NCBI RefSeq assembly: GCF_928392795.1 | Contig: NZ_CAKMTJ010000001.1 | Span: 186,001 to 250,000 of the forward strand | Length of the DNA stretch: 64,000 nucleotides | Source of the DNA: Rothia nasimurium | GTDB taxonomy: Bacteria; Actinomycetota; Actinomycetes; Actinomycetales; Micrococcaceae | Direction: 5' to 3' | In this document: positions 53,663 through 61,790 of the stretch, one piece after another | How the letters are laid out: every line of letters begins with the position of its first letter | Numbering within the stretch: position 1 is the stretch's first letter | Notes under the pieces: generated by a model | The model's input: only the letters and a program-made list of their open reading frames with translations | Told to the model about the DNA's origin: nothing | The model's database searches: none | Translations under genes and position numbers: made by a program

Positions 53663-55051
53663 CTATTCCTTGTCCTTGCTGTCGGTTCCCTCAGTGGGCT
53701 CGTCGTAACCGCCGGCTAGAAGTTTTTCAAGGGCCGCGTCGAACTCGTCCTCGCTGGCGTTGAGCAGGGCCCGGCGGGAGGTGAAGCCTGCGGGGTCATC
53801 CAGATCCTCACCGGTGGGTAGAGTCTCGGGGCCCTCCCAGAGCTGGTCACGGGCCTCGAAGCCGTGGTTTTCTTCGTAGTGGCGCCAGAAGGCAAGGGCC
53901 TCGCGCATCTTGCGGGGGCGCAGCTCAAGACCAACCAGCTGGGCGAAAGCGTGCTCTGCGGGGCCGCCGGTGGCGCGACGGCGGGCCATGGTCTCAGCCA
54001 GCTGCGGGGCCATGGGCAGGTTTTTGGTGGCCTGCTCGGTGACGAGGCTGACCCAGCCTTCAATCAGGGCCAGCAGGGTTTCGAGACGGTCAAGGGTCAG
54101 CTGCTGGTCTTCGGTGAGCTGGGGCTTGAACATGTCGCCGGCGAAGGCGTCCATCATGGCCTCGGGGTTTGAGGGGTCGAAGTCGATGTCGTTAGCGGCT
54201 GCCTGCATACGCTCAATATCAACGTGAATACCGCGGGAGAAGCGCTTGATAAGGTCAATGATGTCCTCACGCAGCCAGGGGTTGGTCTTGTGCAGGCGAA
54301 TCAGGGCAGCTTCGCGCACGGCAAGGTAGAGCATGACCTCTTGGGCCGGGATTTCCAGGCCTTCGCCGAAGGCTGCAACACCGGCCGGTAGTAGGGCTGA
54401 GCGCCCCTGGGCCAGCGGGATACCAATGTCGGTGGACGAGACGACCTCTTCGGCCAGTTTGCCGATAGCCTGCCCCATCTGCATACCGAACATCATGCCG
54501 CCAAGACCGGCAAAGAGATTGCCGCCGCCGAGCATGCCGGCCATTTCTTCGGGCATCTGCTGCTGGATAGAGGAGGTCATGGCTGATGAGACTTCTTCGG
54601 CAACGGGGCCGGCGATGTCTTTCCAGGTGGCAAAGGAGTTCTCAACCCACTCGGCTTTGGCCCAGGCTTCAACACCGAAGGCAGGACGCTCGAAGATGGT
54701 CACGGGGTCCAGCCAGAGATCTGCCAGGGCAGCAGCGTCACGGACTGCGCCTGCCTGGGATGAAGTCACCGAGGGGTCTTCACCCATGGCCAGTACCTGG
54801 CGGGCATGCTGCTTTGCCATATCCCAGTTGACGGGTTCGTCGCTAGACTGGGCACTCATCATCGAATTGACCTGGGCGAAGATACCCGAGAGCATGGCCG
54901 GGTCGAGGGGGATACCCATGTTTTTGAGGGCATCGGCGTCGAAGCCCGCGGCCCCGTTCATGGCTGACGGATCAAACCCCTGCTCCTGTAGCTTTTTGAG
55001 GAACTCTTCAAGGGGGTCACGGCCAGCTGAGTCGTAGGGGTTGTTGGTCAC
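53663..55051 (-). CDS. DUF2342 zincin-like metalloprotease
   Basis: The 462-residue protein is of the actinobacterial DUF2342 family (Rv3195 type), annotated as zinc-dependent metalloprotease on fold grounds. Visible marks are a Gly/Met-rich middle (GGGNLFAGLGGMMFGMQMGQAIG), YLAVREAALIRLHKTNPWL in the expected metal-site region and LLALIEGWVSLVTEQA. No signal peptide is seen. It is divergent from the PDZ-Lon gene, the usual arrangement. A TAGGCT box lies upstream. Confidence 0.82.
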   Translation of the reverse strand: MTNNPYDSAGRDPLEEFLKKLQEQGFDPSAMNGAAGFDADALKNMGIPLDPAMLSGIFAQVNSMMSAQSSDEPVNWDMAKQHARQVLAMGEDPSVTSSQAGAVRDAAALADLWLDPVTIFERPAFGVEAWAKAEWVENSFATWKDIAGPVAEEVSSAMTSSIQQQMPEEMAGMLGGGNLFAGLGGMMFGMQMGQAIGKLAEEVVSSTDIGIPLAQGRSALLPAGVAAFGEGLEIPAQEVMLYLAVREAALIRLHKTNPWLREDIIDLIKRFSRGIHVDIERMQAAANDIDFDPSNPEAMMDAFAGDMFKPQLTEDQQLTLDRLETLLALIEGWVSLVTEQATKNLPMAPQLAETMARRRATGGPAEHAFAQLVGLELRPRKMREALAFWRHYEENHGFEARDQLWEGPETLPTGEDLDDPAGFTSRRALLNASEDEFDAALEKLLAGGYDEPTEGTDSKDKE

Positions 55052-55200
55052 GTTCTGCCTCGTTTCAATAGGGGGCTGCGGCGCCCGCCGCTACTGTTTC
55101 TCACTAGCCTACCGACCTCGTCGCGTACCCCGGGATGCTTTTAGCCCTGAGCCAAGTGGGAATTTGCTGGGGAGTGGGCTGGGCTGGGCGATTTTGCTAG

Positions 55201-55206
55201 TAGGCT
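55201..55206 (+). promoter_or_regulatory. Leaderless-type -10 box of the PDZ-Lon gene
   Basis: TAGGCT is followed by AGTCCT and the ATG at 55213. Confidence 0.55.
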
Positions 55207-55212
55207 AGTCCT

Positions 55213-56298
55213 ATGGTTTTTTCGAAGAGGGACAAAGCAGGCGCCCGCCCCCGTGAACGTCGGGCTGATTTGCGCACGGTGAGCGCGGTGGGGGCCCTAG
55301 GCCTGTCGATGTTTTCGCTGGTGATTCCGGTTGATTTCGTGACCGAATCACCCGGCCCTACTTTCAACACCATCGGTGAGTTCGATAGTAAGCCGCTCAT
55401 TGAGATTGAGGGCGCCCAGACCTACCCGGTAAGCGGCAACCTCGATATGACCACGGTATCGGTTGCAGGCGGCCCCAACACTTCTCTCTTTGCGGTTGGA
55501 GCGCTGGCAACCTGGCTGGAAGACTCTACCGCGGTACTGCCCAGCGATTTGATCTATGCTCCTTCAGTGACCAGTGAACAGGTCACCGCGCAGAACACTG
55601 CCGATATGACCAACTCTCAGGAGGTAGCTCAGGCGGCTGCCCTCACCCAGTTGGGCATCGACTACACCGAGATTTTAACGGTGTCAGGTGCCGTTGAGGG
55701 TGGCCCCAGCCAGGGCATCCTCCAGGAGGGCGATGTGGTTACCGCTCTCAACGGTGAGCCGCTGGCAAGCTACACCGACCTGACCGCGCGGGTGAACGCG
55801 TCCGCCGGGCAGCCCGTTACCCTCACCGTGACCCGCGACGGCAGCGAGCAGGACGTTACCGTCACCCCCTCCTACAATGAGCAGGGGCAGCGCTACGTGC
55901 TGGGCCTCTACATCGCCCGCTCTTTTGAGTTCCCCATGACCGTCAACTACGGCCTCGAAGAAGTGGGCGGCCCGTCGGCCGGCATGATGTTTGCCCTGGG
56001 CATTATCGATGAGCTGACAGAAGGTGAGATGACCGGCGGTATTCACTTTGCCGGAACCGGCACCATCGACGCGGACGGCACCGTAGGCGGCATCGGCGGC
56101 ATTGAACAAAAGATGCGGGGAGCTGCGGACGCCGGTGCTACGGTTTTCTTGGCACCGGCAGATAACTGCGGTGAGGTGGTCGGTAATGTGCCGCGTCGCC
56201 TGAACGTTATTAAGGTTGCTACCCTCGATGAGGCGGTAGATGCGGTGACCCGCATCGGCCAGGGTGAAGACCCTGCCACCTTCCCCACCTGCTCCTAA
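55213..56298 (+). CDS. Membrane-anchored PDZ-Lon (S16) protease
   Basis: The 361-residue protein has a single N-terminal membrane anchor (about 22-42), a PDZ domain (about 155-225, GILQEGDVVTALNGEPL) and a Lon-type proteolytic domain. The Ser-Lys dyad is present: Ser255 in GGPSAGMMFALGI and Lys300 in GGIEQKMRGA, spaced as in Lon. It lacks an ATPase domain, so it likely degrades or trims extracytoplasmic proteins unaided. It corresponds to Rv3194c, next to the UPF0182 gene as here. Confidence 0.9.
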   Translation: MVFSKRDKAGARPRERRADLRTVSAVGALGLSMFSLVIPVDFVTESPGPTFNTIGEFDSKPLIEIEGAQTYPVSGNLDMTTVSVAGGPNTSLFAVGALATWLEDSTAVLPSDLIYAPSVTSEQVTAQNTADMTNSQEVAQAAALTQLGIDYTEILTVSGAVEGGPSQGILQEGDVVTALNGEPLASYTDLTARVNASAGQPVTLTVTRDGSEQDVTVTPSYNEQGQRYVLGLYIARSFEFPMTVNYGLEEVGGPSAGMMFALGIIDELTEGEMTGGIHFAGTGTIDADGTVGGIGGIEQKMRGAADAGATVFLAPADNCGEVVGNVPRRLNVIKVATLDEAVDAVTRIGQGEDPATFPTCS

Positions 56299-56474
56299 AC
56301 CAGCAAGTAGTAGGGGAGTATCACCCTAGAGCTGAAACAGTAAGCCTACTCTCGAAACTCACAGCTTTCTTTGGCACAATAGTGTCTTATATGTAGCGTC
56401 GCCCACTGTGCGGCGTCACCCACCACACAGGCCGCATCTTTGCGGCAGACACGAAACACAACTGAAGGATACCC

Positions 56475-59400
56475 GTGAGTACCGGAAGCACCCCTCCCCG
56501 TTCATCATCACGCGCTCCTCAACGTAGAAACCGGCCGCTGACCGTGACCGTGGCAATCATTGCCGCCCTGGTCGTAGCCTTTGTTTTTGCAACCCAGGTG
56601 TACACCGACGTCCTCTGGTATAACCAGCTGGGCTACCTCAAGGTTTTCATCACTCAAAACCTGACCCGCGGTGCCGTCTTCCTGGTTGCAAGTATCGTTG
56701 TAGGTATCGCCGTCTGGGCCAGCCTCTACTACGCCTACAGGCACGGCCAACTACAGACTCCCAGCCCTCGCCGCCGTCCTACAGGGCCCCGAGTGGATGC
56801 CAACGGCAACCCTGTGCCCGACCCCTACGGCGATATGCAGGACCTCTTCAACCAGAACATGGAGCGCTACCGCCAGGGTATTGAGCGCATGCGCAAGGCC
56901 CTTCTGATTGCTGTACCGGTTCTCCTGGGCGCCTTCGTCGGCAGTGGGGCGATGACCCAGTGGGAGACCGTCCTACTCTTCTTCCAAGGCGAAAGCTTTG
57001 GTACCACAGACCCCGAGTTCGGCCGCGACTTGGGCTACTTCATGTTTACCCTGCCCTTCCTCAATGTGGTGACCGGCCTGCTGAGCACCGCCATCATCTT
57101 CTCAGCGATGGCAGCTTTGGTCATGCACTACTTCTACGGCGGCATCGTAGTGGGGGAGCGCGGTATCACTACCACTGTGCACTTCCGCCGCCACATCGCA
57201 GTGCTCGGTGCCCTCTTCATTCTGCTGCGCGGCATCACCCTGTGGTTGGCCCGCTACAACGCAACCCAGGACCAGTCTGGCTCCTGGGCCGGTGCTATGT
57301 ATAGCGACGTCAATGCGATCATCCCGGTGAACGCGATTCTGGCAATCGCCTCCCTGCTGGTCGCTGCCCTCTTCGTCCTGGCCGCCGTGCGCGGGAACTT
57401 CCGTCTGCCCATTATCGGCACCGCCGTGCTGGTGATTGCTTCGCTGGTCGCCGGTGGCATCTACCCCTGGGTTGTGCAGCGCTTCCAGGTCGTACCGAAC
57501 GAACAGGCCGCAGAAGCCCCCTATATCCAGCGCAACATCGACGCTACCCGCGCCGCCTACGGCCTGGACCAGATCGAGGTTCAGAACTACGACGCCACCA
57601 CCTCAACCGCAGCGGGTGCCCTGCGCGGTGAGAGTGAGACCATCTCTAACATCCGTCTGCTCGACCCCAACGTGGTCTCCGGCGCCTTCGCCCAGCTGCA
57701 GCAGTTCCGCCCCTACTACCAGTTTGGGCAGAACCTCTCGGTTGACCGCTACACCATCGACGGAACCGAGACCGACACCGTTATCGCCGCCCGCGAGCTC
57801 AACCCCGACCAGAATGCCGGGTCATCCTGGGTTAACCAGCACGTGGTCTACACCCACGGCTACGGCGTTATTGCCGCCTACGGCAACCAGGTTGAAGCTG
57901 ACGGTAAGCCCAAATTCATCCAGTCGGGTATTCAGGCAACCGGTGCAATTAGCGGCGACTACGAGCCCCGCATCTACTTCGGCCAGAGCTCACCCGACTA
58001 CTCCATCGTGGGGGGCACCGCCGAGGACGAACCGCTAGAACTTGACCGCCCCCAGACGGCTGACGACGAAAGCGGCGCGGACGCCAAATACACCTTCAGC
58101 GGCAACGGCGGCCCCGTTATCGGTAACGCCTTCAACCGTCTGGCCTACGCTATCAAGTTCCAGTCCTCAGATATTCTGCTGTCGGATGCCGTCCGCCCCG
58201 AATCCCAGATTCTCTACGACCGTGACCCCTCAGAGCGCGTGAAGAAGGTTGCCCCCTACCTGACCGTAGACGGCAACCCCTACCCGGCTATCATCGACGG
58301 CCAGGTGCTCTGGATTGTGGACGCATACACCACCAGCAATCAGTACCCCTACTCGCAGGCAGCCCAGCTTGATAACGCAACCTCGGATTCAGAGACCGCA
58401 TCCGGCGTAACCCAGGCCCTGCCCAGCCAGCAGGTCAACTACATCCGTAACTCGGTCAAGGCCACTGTAAACGCCTACGACGGCTCGGTTACCCTGTACG
58501 CCTGGGATGACCAGGACCCGGTTCTGAAGAGCTGGCAGAAGGTCTACCCCGATACTGTGCGCCCCTACAGCGAGATGTCGGCTTCCCTGATTGAGCACGT
58601 GCGTTACCCGCAGGATCTTTTCAAGGTGCAGCGAGAGATTCTCAATGCTTACCACGTGACCAATGCAAATAGTCTCTACAACGGGGACGATCGCTGGTCG
58701 ATTCCCAACGACCCCACTAACGACAGCGGCCGCCCCCTGCCCCCTTACTACATGTCCCTGCAGATGCCGGGTGAAGACTCAGCTCAGTTCTCACTGACCA
58801 CCAGCTTCATCCCCCAGCAGTCAGACAGCAACACCCGTAACGTCATGTACGGCTTCCTCTCCGCTAACGGTGACGCCGGTACCGGTAAGGACGGCGAAAA
58901 GGCTGAAGGCTACGGCAAACTGACCCTGCTTGAACTGCCCCGCTCCTCGGTGGTCCCCGGCCCCGGCCAGGCCCAGAATGTCTTCAACTCCGATACCGCT
59001 GTCTCGACCGAGCTGAACCTGCTGCGCCAGGGTGCCTCCGACGTCATCAACGGTAACCTGCTGACCCTGCCCGTGGGTGGCGGCATCCTCTACGTCCAGC
59101 CGGTCTACGTGCAGTCCTCCGGCGATGCCGCCTACCCCTCTCTGCGTCGCGTCCTCGTGGGCTTTGGTGAGCAGGTCGGTTTTGCACCCACCCTGGAAGA
59201 GGCCCTGGACGAACTCTTTAGCGGTTCCTCCGGCGCTGAAACCGCCGCTGACGCCGGTGTGGATGAAACTGAAGCCGCCCAGGCAGCGGATGGTACCGCT
59301 ACCAACACCGATAGCGCTAGCCTGACCGGTGCCCTGCAGGACGCCCGCCAGGCGATGCAGGACGCGGACGCCGCTATGAAGGCTGGCGACTGGGCCGCCT

Positions 59401-59513
59401 ACGGTGAAGCCCAGACCCGTCTGAACGAAGCTCTGCAGCGCGCCATTGATGCTGAAGGTATCGAGGGCACTGCCACCACCGAGGCAAGCCCCAGCCCCTC
59501 ACCCTCCAACTAG
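56475..59513 (+). CDS. UPF0182 large membrane protein
   Basis: The 1012-residue protein belongs to the UPF0182 family (Rv3193c type), which is widespread in actinobacteria. About seven membrane helices lie in residues 20-340; WYNQLGYLKVFITQNLTRG after the first helix is characteristic. A large extracytoplasmic region follows (about 340-900), then an acidic, Ala-rich, probably disordered tail with a short coiled coil (ALQDARQAMQDADAAMKAGD). Function is unknown. The start is GTG with GAAGGA. The 176-bp gap upstream has a small GCCGCA/TGCGGC hairpin. Confidence 0.88.
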   Translation: MSTGSTPPRSSSRAPQRRNRPLTVTVAIIAALVVAFVFATQVYTDVLWYNQLGYLKVFITQNLTRGAVFLVASIVVGIAVWASLYYAYRHGQLQTPSPRRRPTGPRVDANGNPVPDPYGDMQDLFNQNMERYRQGIERMRKALLIAVPVLLGAFVGSGAMTQWETVLLFFQGESFGTTDPEFGRDLGYFMFTLPFLNVVTGLLSTAIIFSAMAALVMHYFYGGIVVGERGITTTVHFRRHIAVLGALFILLRGITLWLARYNATQDQSGSWAGAMYSDVNAIIPVNAILAIASLLVAALFVLAAVRGNFRLPIIGTAVLVIASLVAGGIYPWVVQRFQVVPNEQAAEAPYIQRNIDATRAAYGLDQIEVQNYDATTSTAAGALRGESETISNIRLLDPNVVSGAFAQLQQFRPYYQFGQNLSVDRYTIDGTETDTVIAARELNPDQNAGSSWVNQHVVYTHGYGVIAAYGNQVEADGKPKFIQSGIQATGAISGDYEPRIYFGQSSPDYSIVGGTAEDEPLELDRPQTADDESGADAKYTFSGNGGPVIGNAFNRLAYAIKFQSSDILLSDAVRPESQILYDRDPSERVKKVAPYLTVDGNPYPAIIDGQVLWIVDAYTTSNQYPYSQAAQLDNATSDSETASGVTQALPSQQVNYIRNSVKATVNAYDGSVTLYAWDDQDPVLKSWQKVYPDTVRPYSEMSASLIEHVRYPQDLFKVQREILNAYHVTNANSLYNGDDRWSIPNDPTNDSGRPLPPYYMSLQMPGEDSAQFSLTTSFIPQQSDSNTRNVMYGFLSANGDAGTGKDGEKAEGYGKLTLLELPRSSVVPGPGQAQNVFNSDTAVSTELNLLRQGASDVINGNLLTLPVGGGILYVQPVYVQSSGDAAYPSLRRVLVGFGEQVGFAPTLEEALDELFSGSSGAETAADAGVDETEAAQAADGTATNTDSASLTGALQDARQAMQDADAAMKAGDWAAYGEAQTRLNEALQRAIDAEGIEGTATTEASPSPSPSN

Positions 59514-59542
59514 GAGTTAGGCTGTAGCAGGCTTAGGTAGAT

Positions 59543-59587
59543 AAGGACGCCGCCTCCCGCACTCAGCGGGCAGGTGGCGTCCTTTTG
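59543..59587 (+). terminator. Terminator after the UPF0182 gene
   Basis: AAGGACGCC...CCCGC / GCGGG...GGCGTCCTT, followed by TTT. The stem again uses the GGCGTCC core. Confidence 0.88.
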
Positions 59588-59659
59588 TGTAGAGTGCATC
59601 ACAAATGCCAGTTTTGGCTTGCACTGCTTGCGGGAAGTGCGTATAGTTATATGAGTCGC

Positions 59660-59736
59660 CGCGGGGTGGAGCAGTTCGGTAGCTCGCCGGGCTCATAACC
59701 CGGAGGCCGCAGGTTCAAATCCTGCCCCCGCAACCA
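59660..59736 (+). tRNA. Initiator tRNA-Met (CAT), CCA encoded
   Basis: A 77-nt cloverleaf with anticodon CAT at 59694-59696. The acceptor stem has the C1-A72 mismatch and the anticodon stem the three G-C pairs (CCGGG CTCATAA CCCGG) that define initiator tRNA-fMet. The T-arm is CAGGTTCAAATCCTG and the 3' CCA is encoded. The adjoining minus-strand XRE frame reads into its 3' end. Confidence 0.97.
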
Positions 59737-60046
59737 TTTGATAAGTCGCTCCGTTCGGTATGAATCCGATCGGGGCGACTTTTTTCTTGCCCTTTTCATC
59801 TTCCATATATTCGGAAGTGGGTACACGAGAGACTAGAAATGAGTCGCCTAGTAGCTCACTAAGGGAAAGATTTAGAATCCCGCCAATGCTCAGAAGTTCG
59901 TTCATTGTAAACGAAACCTCAGCGCGCATTTTGAGTGAGACATTAGCAGCGCTAATGCCAAGACGATTAGCGAGCTCCTTCTGGGATAGACCTTCTCGGC
60001 TTAGGGCTGGCTTGATTTTGCGAGTTATAACTTGATTGACCCCAAT
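59693..60046 (-). pseudogene. XRE-family regulator lacking a canonical start, running into tRNA-fMet
   Basis: An open frame on the minus strand encodes an HTH of the XRE type: REGLSQKELANRLGISAANVSLKM followed by SFTMNELLSIGGILNLSLSELLG. Upstream of the HTH the frame is open from 60064 but offers no ATG, GTG or TTG; an ATT at 60046 is the only start-like codon at a sensible position. The first ATG (59929) falls inside the HTH. The 3' end, AGAGFEPAASGL, is translated from the antisense of the tRNA. It is either a decayed gene or one using a rare ATT start, and the tail suggests that foreign DNA joined the tRNA 3' end. Confidence 0.55.
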
Positions 60047-60090
60047 TGATAGGGGACTAGGGGTTTATAACTGAGGAAGTAAAATAAAAA

Positions 60091-60131
60091 GAAACCATAT
60101 CATTCCATGTCATGCAGAATGATATGGTTTC
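60091..60131 (-). terminator. Strong terminator after the 85-residue membrane protein gene
   Basis: A perfect 15-bp stem, GAAACCATATCATTC with its complement, is followed on the minus strand by CTTTTTATTTTAC. Confidence 0.9.
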
Positions 60132-60152
60132 CTTGTCAAGTGGCGGAGAGCT

Positions 60153-60410
60153 CTAATCCTTGTTCCTGCCGATGTTCTTCTGTAGATATTCGAACCAGCC
60201 AAAAAAATTGAGCGCTAGTACGCAGGGTATTACATAGAGCAAGAGCCCTGTCCAGGAGAAGGTTATGTCCTCAGTGCTGTTTCTGACCAAGAGGTCTATG
60301 TTGAACTGGAGTCGTAGGAAGTAGATGAAAAGTCCTAGTGCTAGCCCAAAAATGTTCAATGGAACAAGGTGTTTCCAGAGGGTATCTTTCGAACGGGTTG
60401 TATTGCTCAT
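60153..60410 (-). CDS. Small two-helix membrane protein
   Basis: An 85-residue protein with two hydrophobic segments (about 16-36 and 52-74) between charged ends (MSNTTRSKD, QKNIGRNKD). GAGGG lies 7 nt before the ATG. No family is recognised. The region is AT-rich compared with the chromosome around it, and the gene follows a broken frame and a 49-residue gene on the same strand. Confidence 0.6.
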   Translation of the reverse strand: MSNTTRSKDTLWKHLVPLNIFGLALGLFIYFLRLQFNIDLLVRNSTEDITFSWTGLLLYVIPCVLALNFFGWFEYLQKNIGRNKD

Positions 60411-60413
60411 TTA

Positions 60414-60586
60414 TACCCTCAGATCCTTGCAAGCGTTGACGATATCCGTGTAGCCTATGACACGTCCAAGAAGAAAACTCATTTCTTTGCCCCATCTTTC
60501 TGTAACTATGTCTTGCGTATTTTATTGGTCTTGGTTATTGAGGATTTCGCTCATTCCTTGTGCAAACTCGGTAACTCCACCTATTA
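60414..60586 (-). pseudogene. Possible broken small gene with an in-frame stop
   Basis: In one minus-strand frame a peptide with LRLTFLIGGVTEFAQGMSEI is followed by a TAA, then continues in the same frame as DIVTERWGKEMSFLLGRVIG until a second TAA directly before the 85-residue gene. This could be one small gene interrupted by a stop codon, or two unrelated mini-frames. No family is recognised. Confidence 0.25.
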
Positions 60587-60633
60587 AAAACGTAAGCCTC
60601 AAGAATAAACGTCCTTGATGAAATCAGGGAAGG

Positions 60634-60783
60634 CTAGTTGTTTAGAGGTTCACCAGCATCGTGCTCATTGAGTACCTTGATAGTTGCTGCAACCGTGGTA
60701 GCTGTCAGTACTGAGATGCTTGCGCTCGCTGCCACCAGGGTTGTGGCTATCGGGGTAATTAAATGTCTGGAATTCATCACCAT
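60634..60783 (-). CDS. 49-residue hydrophobic peptide
   Basis: ATG at 60783 with a strong GGAAAGG ribosome binding site 6 nt upstream. The peptide begins MVMNSRHLITPIATTLVAASA and is one long hydrophobic, Ala/Thr/Val-rich stretch (about 8-36) with a charged end (NEHDAGEPLNN), so it is probably a single-pass membrane or exported peptide. It lies in the AT-rich region and precedes, on the same strand, the small genes down to 60153. Function is unknown; toxin-like or bacteriocin-like roles are only possibilities. Confidence 0.45.
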   Translation of the reverse strand: MVMNSRHLITPIATTLVAASASISVLTATTVAATIKVLNEHDAGEPLNN

Positions 60784-60976
60784 CGTTCACCTTTCCGCTT
60801 TAGTGTAGCAAAAATCTGTTTGTTTTTACCCACCCTTTTTTAGGTTGCATGATTGTGACGAAGGGTTGAGTTTCATTGTTTGAGCAGGTTCGTGACTTGA
60901 GTTGAACCTTTGTGATGTAAAACTTATTAAAAATTTAAATAATTAATGTGTGCAGTCGTACCTGAAATGCTTTACC

Positions 60977-60996
60977 GTGATACTTTTTAGTATCAC
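60977..60996. promoter_or_regulatory. Palindrome upstream of the Tat-type secreted protein
   Basis: GTGATAC-TTTTTA-GTATCAC is a perfect 7-bp inverted repeat 68 bp before the start at 61064. A second pairing, GCCAGC/GCTGGC, lies closer (about 61006-61040). The first could be an operator. Otherwise the AT-rich gap 60784-61063 shows no gene. Confidence 0.4.
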
Positions 60997-61063
60997 TCAT
61001 TCGCGCCAGCTTTGGGCTCGCACCCCGTGAAGGCTGGCCATCACTGCAAGAGGAGCAACAAGT

Positions 61064-61699
61064 ATGACTGTTGCCAATAGAAGAACCCTAACTCGCGGAG
61101 CTCTCTGGGCTGCGCCCGTCCTCCTGGCATCTGCTACGATTCCTGCCTATGCTGCCTCCCAGCTGGGAACCGCAAAGACAACTGCGGGCAAGTACTACCA
61201 TATGGTTTCCACGACAACCCCTTCAGGTTGCAACGTCAGTACAAATCCCCAATACGGTTATATTGATACCCTGCCCTACCGTTCGCAAGCCGGCAACTCC
61301 AATGCTAACCGAGACCCGAACACCTCAAGCGGTTACTGGGTCGAGGGTACCGCCGGTACCGTTAATAACGTCACTATCGTGACGACCTATACCTTTAACC
61401 GCGCAATCCAGCTTGATACCTCTTCGACCAGGTGGGGTGCGAATATTATCCCCTCCGGCTGGACCGTCACCCAGGTTGATAGCTCCACCATCCGCGTTAC
61501 CTACACTGCAACCACATGGAACGTATCTACTACCGTTGTCGGTTCTGGGGATGCAACAGGTTTCTTTTTGAACTTCCACGTTACTGATGGCTGCTATCGT
61601 TCCAGAACAGTCACCATCAGCTCGACCACCGTCATGACCTATTTCGACGCCAACGGCAAGCAGACCTTTACCAAGAACACAGGTTCTTCCGGTATCTAG
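61064..61699 (+). CDS. Secreted protein with twin-arginine-type signal
   Basis: The 211-residue protein starts NRRTLTRGALWAAPVLLASATIPAYAAS, a short twin-arginine-like signal with a hydrophobic core and an AYA cleavage site. This N-terminus is common in unknown exported proteins of the Micrococcaceae. The mature part is Thr/Ser-rich with beta-strand patterning and two cysteines (GCNVST, DGCYRS). No domain is recognised. Ribosome binding site AGAGGAG. It may use the Tat system, whose TatB is encoded at 12067. Confidence 0.75.
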   Translation: MTVANRRTLTRGALWAAPVLLASATIPAYAASQLGTAKTTAGKYYHMVSTTTPSGCNVSTNPQYGYIDTLPYRSQAGNSNANRDPNTSSGYWVEGTAGTVNNVTIVTTYTFNRAIQLDTSSTRWGANIIPSGWTVTQVDSSTIRVTYTATTWNVSTTVVGSGDATGFFLNFHVTDGCYRSRTVTISSTTVMTYFDANGKQTFTKNTGSSGI

Positions 61700-61790
61700 G
61701 TAGGCATTGCCTATCGTTAACTAGCTGTACACTGTGAGGGTGCTGAATTCTTCTTGGCACCCTCACTCGCATTTGTTTATTAGGGAACTC

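Noticed and set aside
60369-60587. A 72-codon plus-strand frame
   Set aside because: It lies opposite the minus-strand small genes, lacks a ribosome binding site and has no coding-like composition.
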